A DNA stretch of 64,000 bases from Bryopsis sp. KO-2023 (GCA_030272585.1 BSYQ01000001.1:2418001-2482000); one strand, 5' to 3'; positions 1 to 13,100 are shown, counted from the stretch's first letter. Numbers and translations: made by a program. The notes: generated by a model not told the origin, from the letters alone.

Positions 1-2145
1 GCAAAGACACTGGGCTAATATACAGCGGCATGTAATCCTTGGAGCTGAATTCAACAGAGGGGGAGTCCCCAGCACCACACACATCCATCAATCAACTCCA
101 GCCACCCCAATCAAGGATAGAGCAGGATTTTTTCTGGGTTCTAGAAAATACAGACGAAGTCCAGCCGGATTTGATGGCGCACCATTCAAATTTTGAGAAG
201 ATGGATCCGCTGGCGGCAAAGAAGACGTCAAGAAAACTGCACTGTAGATTTCGACACCAGCTCGTCAATCTTGTGCGGCAGCCCCTCTACGAAGTGATCA
301 TTCAATGCACGAGCGTTTCTTGCCTGAGCGGCATCTATTGCGCGAATTTGCACGCCTTTTCCTTTCCAGAACTCCATGCATACTTGCAAAAAGCACGAAA
401 AGCCTTGATCGCGCACATCCCCACCGACGCATTCGTTCTTTAGTGGAAAAAACTACCAAGAGTGGTTTTGCAGCCTGGCTGTTTGGCAGTGCTTACTGTG
501 ATCCGTGTGGAATTCAGCTGTTAGCACTCCAAGCATCGCCGCCAGTCGATCTGGCTCCCTGATCGTTGATGTCAGCAGCATGTCCTCCTGATCAATGAAC
601 GTCCTACAAGATTGTTGGATGTCTCGCTTTGCCTAATCAGATTCCAGACACTGGATTGGTTTCTTGGTTGTCCCTCGTGATAAGTCTGGCGAACATCGTA
701 TTGATTTGACATTCCTCCAGGTGGACGAGTTCCATCCAGTAGTCTTCTCTTCAAGTTTTTCACTTGGAGGGGGGCAAGAGGTTTTCTTTTGAGGGGTGGA
801 AAGGGGATTTCTGGATTCCATCCCAGTCATATTTTCTTCCACTTCAATAATGGGCACAAGGAGGTCAGACTGCTGAGGGTGATCCACAAGGAGGTCAGAC
901 TGCTAAGGGTGATCGGTTCTGAACACTGTTCAGACTGTATGGCATTTCATCCCACGCGTCAGTTTCAGCCTTGTTATTCAAAGAGAAGCACATGCAGCAA
1001 TAGGCCCCCAAATGCTGCTTCTCTCTTATCTGTAGGAAGGTCCCTATTCCCCACCCGTTGTTTTCTCCAGGCTAAGGCATGCGATTCCAGTCCCAGAAGG
1101 GATTTGAACTATCAAGGAGCTGAACTTGTGTAAAAAAATCCTTCAGCCTTACCCAACCACTACATCCACAGTTGAATCTATAGCCCAGCCCCCCCTTTTC
1201 CCCAAAATTCCCTAACGGAAAAGGAGATGGCGCAAGTTTCCAAATATTAAAAAGGGTCTTCCAGTTGCTCCTTGCACCACTCAAATCCCCCTCATTGAGC
1301 CTCCGCCAATCATATCACCCACCGACCATAAAAAGCCACCAAAAGCATATCCGGAGAAGCAAAACCATCCTCACTCCTGAACCTTGTGGAGTTCAAATCT
1401 TTCTGTTTAAAAAAAAAAAGAGCTTTTTTTTCCCCAAAGAATATAGAACCCCAACAAAAACGAACAGGTTGTCTGGACTGCAAGGGATCTGCTACTCCGT
1501 TGCCCTGGAGTCCCCATCTACTTCGACCTTTGCCTCATCTTTCTCCTCTTACGCTTCAAACGGCGCATTCTCTTCTTTCTCCACTGAAACATTGGGAAAA
1601 AAAAAATAATAAAAATCAGAAAGTGCCAGAGGAAGGCAGTGATGTCCGGTTGATAAGCGAGGAAAATAAGAACTCGAACTGAAAAGCGCATTCCTGATCC
1701 TTCGGCAACTCAGGGGTGATTTTCTAAACTCCAGCGATTTTTGCAAACAGATTGCAAATAAGAAAGAGAAACTTGAACGAAACGATACGAGGGGGCGTCC
1801 TATCAAGAATGAGCCCCACAGAGGAAAGAGAAAACAACGACGCGATGCTGCTTTAGGAGACTTCCACGTCTGGCAGAAATTGCCGAATAGAAAAAGTTGC
1901 GGATGTCGGAAACTGCCAAAAACCTATGGCGGCGGGGAAGGCTATTGCGTTTGCTCACCTTGGCGCGCATGTCTGCGACGCTCCAAAAAACTCAGACGTT
2001 CAGCGTTTTCGACGAAAGGGGTACTTCCAGTCCACCACAACCAGCGCCAACTCCGCCTGTGACTCCAGGGACTAAAAGGCAGGAAATTCCTCTCTAAAAT
2101 TGGCTTAAATCCAAATTAAGCCATGAATTTCCTGCCAAACAAAGA
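1..2145. other. No gene recognised; 5' flank of the ALKBH gene
   Basis: Several open frames of up to about 134 codons lie here, but they mostly begin at non-ATG codons, overlap one another in different frames and match no family I know. The stretch contains a 30-base tandem duplication (855-914), A-rich and T-rich tracts around 1410-1440 and 1600, and probably the promoter and 5' untranslated region of the ALKBH gene that begins at 2146. I see no RNA gene. Confidence 0.5.
855..914. repeat. Two-copy tandem repeat, 30-base unit
   Basis: The unit beginning CACAAGGAGGTCAGACTGCT occupies 855-884 and is repeated at 885-914 with a single G-to-A difference (CTGAGG versus CTAAGG). The length is a multiple of three, so a reading frame would survive, but I do not support a gene here. 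It looks like a recent local duplication. Confidence 0.9.
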
Positions 2146-5110
2146 ATGAGCTGGAAAAATGCCAACCGAAATCGAGACGACTCGCCACCTCGTCTCGGCG
2201 CAAAAAGGCGACTGGGGGGTGTGATTGGTCTAGGCCGAAAGTGGTTTTCCAGGTGGCCACCATCCACAGCTGAAGATGAGGTGCGTTCTCCCCCCTTGCA
2301 TCCCTTTTGGCAAAAGGCGTCTCGGACGTCAAAAGGCTGCGTTTGTTTTGTTCTCAGGGGCAGTCCGCTCGGGACGTCGACATCGGAGCCGCAGCGGAAG
2401 AGTAGTCGCAAGAAAGATAAGACCAAGTATCGGAAGCTGGACCTCTGGAGCACCAATAATGACGTGGTCCAGAAGGAACCCAGTGGAGCATCACGTCTGA
2501 ATCGGACCGCGAAGTATGGAGGGCAGCAACGAGAGGGACATCAGGTCGCGATTCGGGGGACTTCAGGAGGGAATGGGCTTTCAGAAGCTGTTAGGACAGT
2601 GCAGCCAAGGGGTGGAGTGTCGAGAGGAGAGCGACGTCACAAAGTTGGGGCAAGTCAATCCTCGACTGAGGGGGAAGGGCTGCAAACGCTCACTCCTCTC
2701 AGCAGGCACCCACGAAACGCCCTTCCACATTGTGACCTTGATCAATCTGGGTCTGTTGAGGAATCCAATGGCAGTCATGAGTACTTGTATAAAACCAGCA
2801 GTCCTTGTGGGAGCTCAAGGCAGTGCAGTGTCATCGATCAAGACATGGAAAGCTGGGAAGGAAGTCACATGGAGCGAGAGGATTGGGGAAACTCTCCGAA
2901 CAGCGGGATGTCCCCAAATCAATGCAAGGGGGAGGATGTGGGGGGGTGGCTGGGTGTTCCCGATCTAGGTCCCTCTGGTGAGTCTCACGACTCCCCGAGG
3001 GCACCCATATCGACAGAGGGTTTCCAAGCATTATGGACGACTGCCTGGAGAAATATCCTGGCTGGCACAATGGATTCAGGAGAGGGCGATCCACAGGAAG
3101 TCAAAGGTGACACCCATGTCACAGAGGCTCCAGCCGAGGAAGACAATCACAGTGCAACGAGGGAGAGGCAAACTAGCACCAGACGTAAAAAGAACCGGTG
3201 GAAGAAAGTCGATGTTGCTGCACCATCCATGCCCCCTACTGTGGACACACCTCCCAGATCTGCTGTGAGGTGTGACAGTCTGTCGAAATATAGCGATCAG
3301 GAGGATAGATATTTGTCGGTGGTGACCAGGGAGCCATCAAAGGCATCATCGAATTTGACTGGTTCTTGTAATGAGGCTCCAGAGAGGCCACCGGCAGCGA
3401 AACCTGGGGTGTGGTCCAAAAAAGACGTGAGTTCCAGGATTCTCTCTAAATTTGGAAGCGAAGGAGGCACTCCATATGTCAAAGCGATTCATGGATCCAC
3501 AGCCACAGGAAGTGAGTTAGAGACTGGTTTTCCAATTTGTTGTAATGGGTGGGATGCCTCTTGTTTTGCCATCAATGTTCGAAAAAGAAGAATCCAGAAG
3601 GGTGGCAAGTTTGGATTTGTCTTGAAAAGTCGACCAATATTGATACTGGTGTGTGAAAAAAATATAATAAAAAAAATGCTGCAGATGAAAGCAGCATTTT
3701 GTAGTGTTTATTGGGGTTGTGTTGATAAATAGATCTGCTCTGCTGTGGCTAGGTCCAGAGTATTATGAGGCAAAATGTGGGCTGGTTGGCACGGCTGAGC
3801 GAGAAAAAACTGATGCCGCCCGGAAACGAAGGGTGGTGGTTCAAAAGGACTTCAAACAGGTGGAGAAAGTGGATGGTAGGAAAGTGAACGTCGTGGGCGG
3901 GCTGGAGCTGTACAAGAATATCTTGTCAGCAGCAGAGCAAGAAACCTTGGTGCATTGCATCGAACAGTGGCTGGATCAGGTAGGCATTCACCTTGAAGAA
4001 GGGTTGTTTTCTCTCCTGTAATTATTTCAGGGTTTCCTTCCCAGCTGTGTTGGGGATGTATGAAACCAGCAGGGGTTTTAATGACTGATGCAAGATGTAT
4101 GGGTTCGTTTTCCACAGGGAGAAAGGGGGAAGCTGCTGGGGAGAACTTACACGGCTCCTAAGAAATGGCTGAAAGGAAAAGGGCGACGAACGGTGCAGTT
4201 TGGATGCTGCTACAATTATGCCGTCGACAACCAGGGGAGAAAACCAGGTTTGGTGAACCCTTGCATCCCTCTCGATGTACATATTTCCAAGTTCGATTTT
4301 TCCGGGGGGGAAAGGGATGCAGTTTATCCCCGACACACCTTGCAATCCTGTACCATTCCAAATTCACAGCAGCTGTTTCTCCATTGTTTGTGTGATTGCC
4401 AGTGCAAAATTTCTTCTGTCACGAATGATCAACTTCCTTACTCGCTGTTGTGCATTCCAGGTATTATCACCGAAGAAGCGGTCGAACCAATGCCTCTCAT
4501 CTTGACTGCCCTTTCCCAACGGCTGGTCCGGTGGGGGATTCTCCCCAGCTCGAAGAAACCTGATTCTGGTATCGTGAATGTGTATGAGGAGGGCGATTGC
4601 ATCCCACCCCACATCGACAACCACGATTTTGATCGACCCTTCGTCACGATATCCTTGGTTTCCACAGCCGCCATCAATTTCGGGGCAAGGCTGCAAGTGC
4701 TGGGGCCCGGTGATTTCAGTTCTTCATTCCAGTTGATGCTGCCACCTGGGAGTTGCCTGGTACTCAAGGTATGTTTTCGAGACTGATACTGATTTCCTTT
4801 TTCTGCTGGAAGGAGCTGGTTGAGCTTTTAGGGTTTTAGAGCTCAATCAGCAGCGATTTCAACTTTGGAAAATCCTGGAAAGAATCAGGGTGGTCGGTGC
4901 TGGAGGTTAGGCTGTGTTGAGTTTTTGTTTTTGTCTTCACAGGGAAACGGTGCCGATATTGCCCAGCACTGCATTCCTTCTGTAAAGAGTCGACGGATTT
5001 CCATCACGTTGAGGAGTATGTCAGGCGAATTCAAGCAAGCGATCGACAAATCCAAGCGTGCAAAGCTGGACGGGTGGACCACCACATGCTCAGCATTCAA
5101 TCCGGCTTAG
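2146..5110 (+). CDS. ALKBH9/10-type RNA demethylase (2OG-Fe(II) oxygenase)
   Basis: Five exons: 2146-3511, 3753-3979, 4118-4247, 4461-4768 and 4943-5110, all GT-AG and phase-consistent, giving 732 aa. The first ~455 residues are one low-complexity exon rich in Ser, Gly, Arg and Glu with no recognisable domain. The C-terminal third is the AlkB fold of the plant ALKBH9B/10B group: GRTYTAP, a QFGCCYNYA segment, then EEGDCIPPHIDNHDF with the Fe ligands H625 and D627, distal ligand H686 in GNGADIAQHCIP, and the 2-oxoglutarate arginines R694/R695 in RRISITLR. Known relatives remove N6-methyl from adenosine in mRNA; that substrate is inferred here. The ATG at 2146 is used because it opens the long first exon. 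All catalytic residues are present, so it should be active. Confidence 0.9.
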
Positions 5111-6002
5111 GGGTCTCATGATCACCAGCTTGGAAAGGCAATCTTGTGTGGAGGGACTCTAGATATCCCTATTTTTGTGCAGTGGAGTTTTGGAGTGGTG
5201 GTAGCTTTTTTGTGTAAATCATAGGCAGACAATTGACAGTGGCAGATTTGCTTATCAAATCCAATCTTATCTTATCATCTCACTCCTCAAATTTCTTGTC
5301 AGCTGTGACAGACATTCTCACTCAATTTTTCAACAATCATATTTGGCTGACAAGCTTGAATGGGTGGGGTTGTCAGTACTTTTTTTCTTATCAAAATCCA
5401 AATCAGATCAACCAATTTTTCCACATTGCCATCTGTTCTTCCAAGAAATGAAAAGGTCACTCAAAGAATCGCTCCATTGTGGATGCTGCTGAGTTCGCAA
5501 ACGAGGTCGATAGAATCTTCTTTAAAAAAGAAATATATGTACAATTTTTTCACAATTTACAAAACACAACCCTCTTGTGCCATTTTTGTGTTGTGGTGCA
5601 TATCTTTTTTCAGTACTTTCCCATCCCTCTTGCAGTTTTTTTTTTTACCAGCAATGCTCCACAGTTTTTATAATCACGACCCGGGCATGTTGTTTTCTTA
5701 TAAACATCACCCAAAAATTATTATTATCAGCCACCCTTTTCTTTTTTTTCTTTTTTTTTCGCTTGTCCTATTGGACCATTTCGAGTGGTGCCAACAACAC
5801 TGCCAGAATTCCAAAAAAATATAGATTTTTCTTTCCCCTTTCAGCTAAAAAATCGGACGATCCTCTCCTGAGCATATCTCATTTATTAGACCTGCATTAA
5901 TCAATCAAACAATTTTCGTCCTTCGTCTAGTTGCTTGGCTTGCCCTTCATCCACTTGCTTGGCTTGCCCACTTTCTCAAAACTCCTAACAAAAAAAGTTC
6001 GA
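5111..6002. other. Intergenic, T-rich; no gene seen
   Basis: Pyrimidine-rich sequence with many T runs (5640-5650, 5740-5760). It probably carries the 3' ends of the converging ALKBH gene and the minus-strand gene that follows. Open frames here are short and of biased composition. Confidence 0.5.
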
Positions 6003-6755
6003 TCAGCATTTTTGTCCTGGCACTGGGCTGACAGCAATCGGCCACATGTTTTCCAGGTCTGCCAGATCCCCCAGCTTGCCTGTGCACCACAGGTCCTCCA
6101 GCGAAATGGCAATATCATCCACGTAACGCGGCCTGTTGCGTTTGATTTGCCCCAGAAACTCTTTAAAGCCTCCGATGATTGCCTCCGATTTGGTGGGCTG
6201 TCTGACAGAAGAGGCTTGGCTGATCCTGGTGGACTGGGATTCCCCACTGTCCATGGAGCAGGAATTCGACCCCGCCATGGAACGCACCAACCCTTCATCA
6301 TTCTCAGGCACCGATTTCAACAGCGAAAACGCTCGAAAATTTCGACCTCGAGCGCGTCTCGGGGATTTGATCCCGTCGACGTCCACGAACTCCACACCGG
6401 GGGTGTAGAGAGGGTCCGCGATTTTCACGGGCGAAAACACCGCCTCATCAATGACGTTTTCGGTTACTACTATGGCCACGGGGCTTTCACTCGGCCTCAA
6501 AGGAATGCGAGACTTTGCAAGCGTTACCTTCTGGAGGTGGCCCGGAGCAGCCGGGGGTGCCCTTCTTTTGAAGGTCTTCCGCTTCACGAGCGCGGAACAC
6601 GTTTGAGATAAGTAGTGCGGATTCGAGGGGCTCAGCGAAGGGTCTCCTTTCGGGATCTTGTGCGCGTTGGCGCTTCTGAGACGTTGATCGGTGGTCCACC
6701 ACCGCTTCATGGAGCGTTCCCCTTCGTGGCCGAGCTTCGCAATGCCACCGTTCAT
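6003..6755 (-). CDS. Uncharacterised 250-aa protein
   Basis: An uninterrupted minus-strand frame from an ATG at 6755 to TGA at 6003-6005. A plausible splice acceptor (TCTGCAG) lies just upstream of the ATG, so a 5' non-coding or additional coding exon is possible. The protein is polar and mostly disordered-looking. The N-terminal half is basic; the middle contains a compact segment around TPGVEFVDVDGIKSPRRARG; the C-terminal 60 residues (FKEFLGQIKR through DLADLENMWP) look ordered and helical. I do not recognise the family. It is divergent from the MnmA gene, with about 950 bases between starts. Codon composition resembles the neighbouring genes, which is the main reason to believe it. Confidence 0.55.
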   Translation of the reverse strand: MNGGIAKLGHEGERSMKRWWTTDQRLRSANAHKIPKGDPSLSPSNPHYLSQTCSALVKRKTFKRRAPPAAPGHLQKVTLAKSRIPLRPSESPVAIVVTENVIDEAVFSPVKIADPLYTPGVEFVDVDGIKSPRRARGRNFRAFSLLKSVPENDEGLVRSMAGSNSCSMDSGESQSTRISQASSVRQPTKSEAIIGGFKEFLGQIKRNRPRYVDDIAISLEDLWCTGKLGDLADLENMWPIAVSPVPGQKC

Positions 6756-7701
6756 TTTGCTTGTGTGCCTGCAGATGCAAAACAATTCTCAATATCAGTT
6801 CACACCTCAAACAAGACACGCATTTATAAAACAGCGTTCTCCAACACTGGCGACCATAATCGCCGAGCTAAAAATCCGTCGGACAACAACACCGCGCCGC
6901 ACTTACCTGATCTATATGAATTTTGACAGGCACCGTATTTGCCGCAGGATGTTTGATTTCCGACGAGCGTACAGGAGAGCGTCTTTCACAGTTTGCGTGT
7001 CTTTCACACGGGTAGCAGAACGAGCGTGTTCTGGTTGTTGGTCGCGATAGCAAAATTTTTTTTTTTGGTGTGCTCTACCGCAGAACCGCTATTTGAAGGG
7101 ACTCCCGTTGGCCAGTATTTGGAAGACTCACATGAAATATCACTCTTTCCGAAATTACACACTGTTGGAACCAGCACGTGGTCGAATGAAGAGGTGGGAC
7201 TGCGAGCCCCACAACTGTTGAATTCGCTTTCGAATTTCGATGTTTTCTGCGGGCAAAGTGGCGTCGGGTCGCTTGCTTCCGCGATGCCGCTCCGTGGATC
7301 GAGCATTGAGAACCATAAGGGGAGCTGTAGGGGAGAATCTGAAGGGAAATCGGGGGGGTGATGTTTTCTTGAGGGATGCGGATGGACTCTCTTTGCTGGA
7401 AAGGGCCGAGACGAGACCTCCAGACCCCAGCCCGAGTCAAATAGACCAGACAGAATCGTCCAAAATTCCCACTTTTCGGGAATGGGGAAATTGCGAATGG
7501 TTGATGAAAGGGTGAGGGATCCAGAACACACAGAAACTGCATGCCCTTCCGATTTGAAAAAAACACAGATCCACTCAGCCATGTTGGACCTCGATTTCCT
7601 ATAGAAATCGTTTCGGATAGAAACGAATCCGAAAGCATCAATCCATCAAGGATGCAGTGAAAATTTGATCATGAATTGTGGTGGATTTTGTCAGATGTGA
7701 A
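6756..7701. other. Intergenic between divergent genes
   Basis: No supported gene. Overlapping minus-strand frames of about 190 codons (7004-7641) exist in two different phases but neither begins with ATG or shows a family signature. The region should contain the promoters of the 250-aa gene and of MnmA, and possibly an upstream exon of either. Confidence 0.4.
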
Positions 7702-9453
7702 ATGGGGAAGGGCCTCCGGATAGCAGTTTTGCTGAGCGGAGGTGTGGACAGCAGCGTGGCACTCGCTTTGCTGAAGGCGGCTGGGCATGATGTGCATGCT
7801 TTTTATCTCCAAATTTGGTTCCAAGAAGACTTTCGTAATTTTTGGAGTGCGTGTCCTTGGGAAGAGGACCTGGAATATGCTAAGCAGGCAATGATCGGAC
7901 GGGGTTGAAATTCAGCACAAGGTCCCATGATGTTTCAGCTTCTCATGCTCCTTTCTCTTCCACCACGACCAAACCAGCTGCAAATGTTCTCTTGTCCACG
8001 AACAATTTCTCTTGTTTAACTTTTTTTCGGCCGTTCTGTCCATTGTGATCCTATCTGAAAGAAAAAAGCCTTTGGTCATTTGGGAGGACCCTCCCTCCCT
8101 CCCCACCACCACAGACTGGAGTGGCTTTTTTTTTTCTCGCTAAATTTTATATGGTGTCGATGTGATGCTGGCAGGTATGTGAATTGCTGGATGTTCCCCT
8201 TGAAGTTGTTCCTTTCACAAAGGAGTACTGGGACAGAGTCGTGGCACACAGCATCAAAGAAATCCAAGATGGCAGGACCCCAAACCCAGACATGATGTGC
8301 AATTCACGGGTTAAGTTCGGGGCTTTCTACGAGTTTTTGGATTCGTCCAAGGAACCATTTGATAGGGTGGCGTCAGGGCATTACGCTTGTGCGAAACGGT
8401 CTGAGGAGGGAGTGCAGCTATGTCTGACTCCAGATTTGGTTAAGGACCAGACGTATTTCCTGGCGAACTTGACGCAGGAGCAGCTGAACAGAACGCTGTT
8501 CCCATTAGGTAGGAATATGGGTTGAAGTAAAATGAAGTAGCATGTATGTTGTTTACGAGGATGGGTTTTCGGGATTCGCTTGCTGACCGAAATGTTATTG
8601 AGTTCAGGTTTCTTTATGAAAGACGAAGTGCGGATGCTGGCAGCTGCTGCTCAGCTTCCTACCCAGTCAAGGAAAGACAGCCAGGGCATCTGTTTCTTAG
8701 GAAAAGTGAAATTCGATGAATTTGTCGAGGAGCATTTGGGCCGATGGCAAGGCTTGATCGTGGAGGAGGAAAGTGGGAATCCTCTAGGTTTCCACAATGG
8801 ATATTGGTTTCATACAACTGGGCAGCGAACGGGACTGAAATTACCGGACGGTCCTTGGTGAGTTGTTGCTTCGATAACTGAGAATTTGATATCTTTCCAG
8901 CTGAATGTTGAACTCTTTTTAGTACTCTTTTTAGGAATGGACTTGGTAGGAGTGGTTGACCCTCTTGAACAGAAGAATAATCCAGAAATTGTTGGGAAAA
9001 CCTTGGAGTACAATTTTTTTGGCTGTTTGCTTAGGTTCTTCTGTTTACACGTTTGCATTCGGAGGTTGGACTAGGGGTCACTCTTTTCTTTCCCAATTAG
9101 ATTAACAGTCACTCTTTTTTGTGAATCCATGTGGCAGGTATGTCGTGCGGAAGGACATCGATTGGAATGTGGTCTATGCTTCCAAGCATTACTCATCCGA
9201 AGACAAGCTCAGGAACGAGTTTTATTGCACTTCGTTGAACTGGTTAAGGAAGCCCAACTGGAGCAACAAGATCTATTGCAAAGTCAGACATGGGCCAGAG
9301 ATGTACACCTGCGAGGTTGCGGAGGCTGCTGAAGGGAAAATCAGAGTGCATCTCGATGGGAAGGATCAAGGCCTGGCACCTGGGCAATATGCTGTATTTT
9401 ATCAAGATAGGATATGCCTGGGCTGCGGGGTGATAGATGCAGCTTGCACCTGA
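7702..9453 (+). CDS. mnmA: tRNA-specific 2-thiouridylase MnmA/TrmU
   Basis: Four exons: 7702-7887, 8175-8508, 8608-8857 and 9138-9453, giving 361 aa. MnmA puts sulfur on C2 of the wobble uridine in tRNAs for Lys, Glu and Gln. The PP-loop SGGVDSS sits at residues 12-18. The catalytic cysteines are C104 (NPDMMCN) and C202 (DSQGICFLG), and RHGP and QGLAPGQYAVFY in the last exon belong to the C-terminal barrels. The segment FYLQIWFQEDFRNFW is typical of plant enzymes. The first intron starts with GC (CAG|GCAATG at 7888): only that splice gives the conserved EYAKQVCELLDVP. The ATG at 7702 leaves no room for a plastid or mitochondrial transit peptide; an in-frame stop at 7672 means any extension would need an upstream exon. 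Confidence 0.95.
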
Positions 9454-10158
9454 AGGAGTGGGATCTGGCCAAGTGCTGGCCTGTGGTGTTAGATTGATGT
9501 GGTTTTTCTTTAGTCACCAGAAGATATTGGGTTTGCATTTAGAGAGGTTTATCATGAAGCTGGAAAGGAGTTTGGGAAGGGTCCTGTTCTTGGGTGCAAC
9601 TTTTTTTTTTTATTTTAAAGTATCTGGATTGTTGGAAAGGTTGGTTGCTGGAGTTGCATATTTCTATAAAACATATGCTCTCAAAAGTAATGCATGTGTC
9701 AAAGCAATCGAAATTTCGATATGATACTTATCGACTCTTTGGCCTGCACCCCAGAACCATGTCATTTGTTGGAGCAGCAAGGTCTTTCAAATCGTGAAGG
9801 ACAACATTTGCACAAATCTTATTCCCAGAAACGGCCAGCCAGTGCAAAGTCCTTGCCAAGTGCTGTGCAATGTGAAGACAAAAACAACGGAAAGACCCCA
9901 CCTCGGTGGCAGCTGTCCAAAGAACTTGATAAGACCAATTTATTGTCCTGTCAATGATGTTCTGGTTCTGGAAAAAGGACTTTGGAAAATAAAGGTTCTT
10001 CGATCTTTTCGATCATCGGTTTGATCCGTTTTGCAACACGATAATGACTAAGATCGGCCCTCCCGTTCCCCAATGAAGAGAAAACTGGTCCGGTGCAAAC
10101 AGAACTCTTGCTTTGTTGGTCCATGTGGGGAGTCGTCCTGAGGGCTTAACACAGAAAA
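9454..10158. other. Intergenic; no gene seen
   Basis: Holds the MnmA 3' region and the 5' flank of the next gene. No frame with family resemblance and no structural RNA recognised. Confidence 0.5.
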
Positions 10159-13100
10159 ATGTCGAGCACGCCCACCCCACCGTCCGGCACCACGAACGAT
10201 GATGGGGAGGAGACGGTGGAGTCGCTCAAGAAAAAGCTGGAGCGGTCGGAAGCAGCCCGCTTGAAGCTGCGGGAGGGTTTGGTACGCGCGACTCACCCAA
10301 AATTTCTTGTGATCCTGTCTCGATAACGTCCAAACGCCATTGGCTTGCTTCCTCGAACTGCAAAGAATCTCTTTTTTCGTTTCGTCGGTGTGTAAAGCGG
10401 CACAAGTGGCGCTGTGTTTGGGGAGGGGGGGGAGATGGAAGTCCCTCGTGTGGGAACAGTCGGTTTATTTCGCTTGATGGTCTCGACGACTTTCAATGAC
10501 GTTTTAGGGTGGGGGAACAGGCATGATGTTGCGGCGATCGCTCACTGTTCTCTGTGGCTGTGGGGTTTCCTAGGCGGCTATGCGCGAGAAAGCACTCAAT
10601 ACCCAGAAACTGGTGGGAAAATACAAAGAATTGACCGAGCAGTGCCATGCTCTCCAAACCACCAACCGAAGTCTTCAGGAAGAGCTCTCATCCACCGCGG
10701 GTCCATCGCAATCGACCCAAGAGCGCGAGCGTCAGCTAAAGACGGAGTACGAGCTTCAGATCACGTTCCTCCAAGAATCTGTCGGCCGGGTGGAAGAGAA
10801 ATTGAAGAGGTCCGCCATGGAGGTATCCCTGCAAGTGGAAAATGTGGCCAAAGAGCGAAAATTGCGAGAAGAGGCTGAACACACCTTGGCCATAAAAGAA
10901 GCGGACATCCTTGCAAAGGAACAGAGATTAAAAGAAGAGCTGGAGGAGAGCATGCTGTCCCTAGAAACCAAAGCCGTTCTCAAGGAGCGCAAGGTTAGGC
11001 AGGAGGTCGAGCAGACCCTGACGCTGGAGATCGAAATCTTGAAAAGCGATGCGGAGAAGACCAAGCGGATGGAAAAAGCGAGATACGATAACGAACGAGA
11101 GCTTCGGGAGCTGTCGGAGCGTCGGTTGATGAAACAGACTATGGACTTGCAGACGACGAGGGAGGAGGTCGTGGCTTTGAAGATAGAGTTGACGAACGCC
11201 ATTATGGTCGCCCGGAACATGCAGGAGAAGTTCCACGCTGTCCAGCAGTCGGTTCACAGTCACTGGGCCACCATGCAAGACTTGATTGGTGTCAGTGGCC
11301 TCTCAGGTGGGTCATCCCAACCAACGTTCTCCCTGAACTTAGAAAAAAAGCATTCAAAAAAAAGGGGGGGGGAGATGCCCAGAGCAACAGCATCCAAAAG
11401 GGGGGGGGGGTTGAGAAAACAGCATCCAAAATGATGTTTGTCGAGGAAAAAAAACCTATCCAAAAGGGTGTATGAGGGGAAACCAAAAAGATTTACAGTA
11501 GAAAGCAGAGCCATACTGAATAATTCATAATACTTAGTAAACATATATGATGGGAATTTCTTTGATTCTCTACAGTAGGGGAGATACTTGGCTTGACCAT
11601 CGATGGTGGCTACCAATCCAAAAACACTTACAATAATAAGGTCGCGATCTAGTCACCTCCCCTGAGAGTAAAACAATGACCCCCACCCCCCCCAAAAAAA
11701 AATTAAATAAATGAGAATGATTGCAAACACATTTGATCAGTCCCAAATCCTGAGTAGTTTTGGTTACTTGTTTTTTCTCCAGAGATCCCCATCAGCAATC
11801 GAACAAAATGTAGCGGTCTGGTTGAGACACGCACCGAAGGATTGCCTTCGTCCACTCATGCCAGCTTTGGGACTCACATGGGAGATGTGGGGGTTGTTGG
11901 AAGAAGCAACAGGCAAAGCATGAATGGGGGTGTGCAAATTGTTAGAACCTCGGTTTCATCCGAAGAGCATCCAGAAGCACAAGTCACAGGGGGCCTTGGG
12001 GAGAAGCGGTGCGCACGCGGCTGTTCGTTTCAGATTCGCATCTTGTGGTTCGGTTTCTAAAAATAGACTAAAGTGAATAAACGAAAAGCTGTGGTGGTGA
12101 ACGTACCGGAACTTTGTCTTGTGCTTCATTGAATGTTCGGTGGTATTGTTGTTTGCAGGAAAGCTGTGTCGAACCCAGAGGGTCAACCACCGGGGACCAG
12201 ATCTCGAGTTATTCCAGTGGGTGCTCCATCGACCGCCAGTCGGATCGTAAGCAACGGAAATGCGCCATTGATATCCCCAGTAGAGAGTCCGGCCCAAGTT
12301 TTGAGAATCAAATTCGACAGAGTGCGGGTGTTGGTGCAAAAACTGGAGGCGGACCCCCCGAATTTTGGCGAGATAGCAAACTCTATTCATGCAACGGGGG
12401 GAGAAGAGTTGGTAAGAAGTTCACCTTTTCTGAACAATTGGTTTTCTTTGCAGCAAAAATTTTGAGCAAATTTGTTGCTTTGAACAAGCATCTATCAATG
12501 TGTATGTGTGCGTCTTTGTTTCCTCTTGTGGTTGAAAAGGGAATTGAGCAAAGAGCAACCTCATAATCAAATCTTGCGTAATATGGGGGGAGGGGGGTGT
12601 CGATGTGGGGATTCCATGCATTGAGGAAGTTTGTTTTCTTTTTACTCAGGTTTCCACCGTTGCATCCGAACTTTCCAGACGACTCTCTCAATGCGCTCAG
12701 GAGAACTCGGGGTCCCCAATCGTATCAACAACTGATTCAAAGGAAAGCTGGCTGGTGCCCTGGTGCAAGGCGGGTGACAAAGCCCACAAGATGTTCGCTG
12801 CGATCATCAGTTTGGTGGGGTCGCTGGTCCGGATGGACGTGTTCAAGGGTTTGGCCGCCGCTCTGTGGAAGGAGTTGACTGGGAAAGTGTTGACTTACGC
12901 GAAAACATCCAGTGGTAATATTGGGGATAATTGTGCATCAGCTGCTTGTGCCGGGCATGTGTGCGCTTTGCTCGGTGATCGACAGGTGAGCAGCCAGCAC
13001 CGAACAAGAGTTAATTTTAAATACAACCATGTGTGTTTGGAAAAGACCCCTCAGAATCTACTGAAACACTTGCCAAAACTGCGGTCAATCGGAATTTACA

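Noticed and set aside
39..443. 134-codon open frame near the left edge
   Set aside because: Begins at TTG, has no family signature, and is overlapped by equally long frames in other phases.
7004..7641. Two minus-strand open frames of about 190 codons upstream of MnmA
   Set aside because: They overlap in different phases, lack ATG starts and show no recognisable domain; more likely chance frames in a promoter region.
7678..7701. GTG as an upstream start for MnmA
   Set aside because: Nuclear genes start at ATG; the ATG at 7702 is just before the conserved PP-loop strand, so it was preferred.
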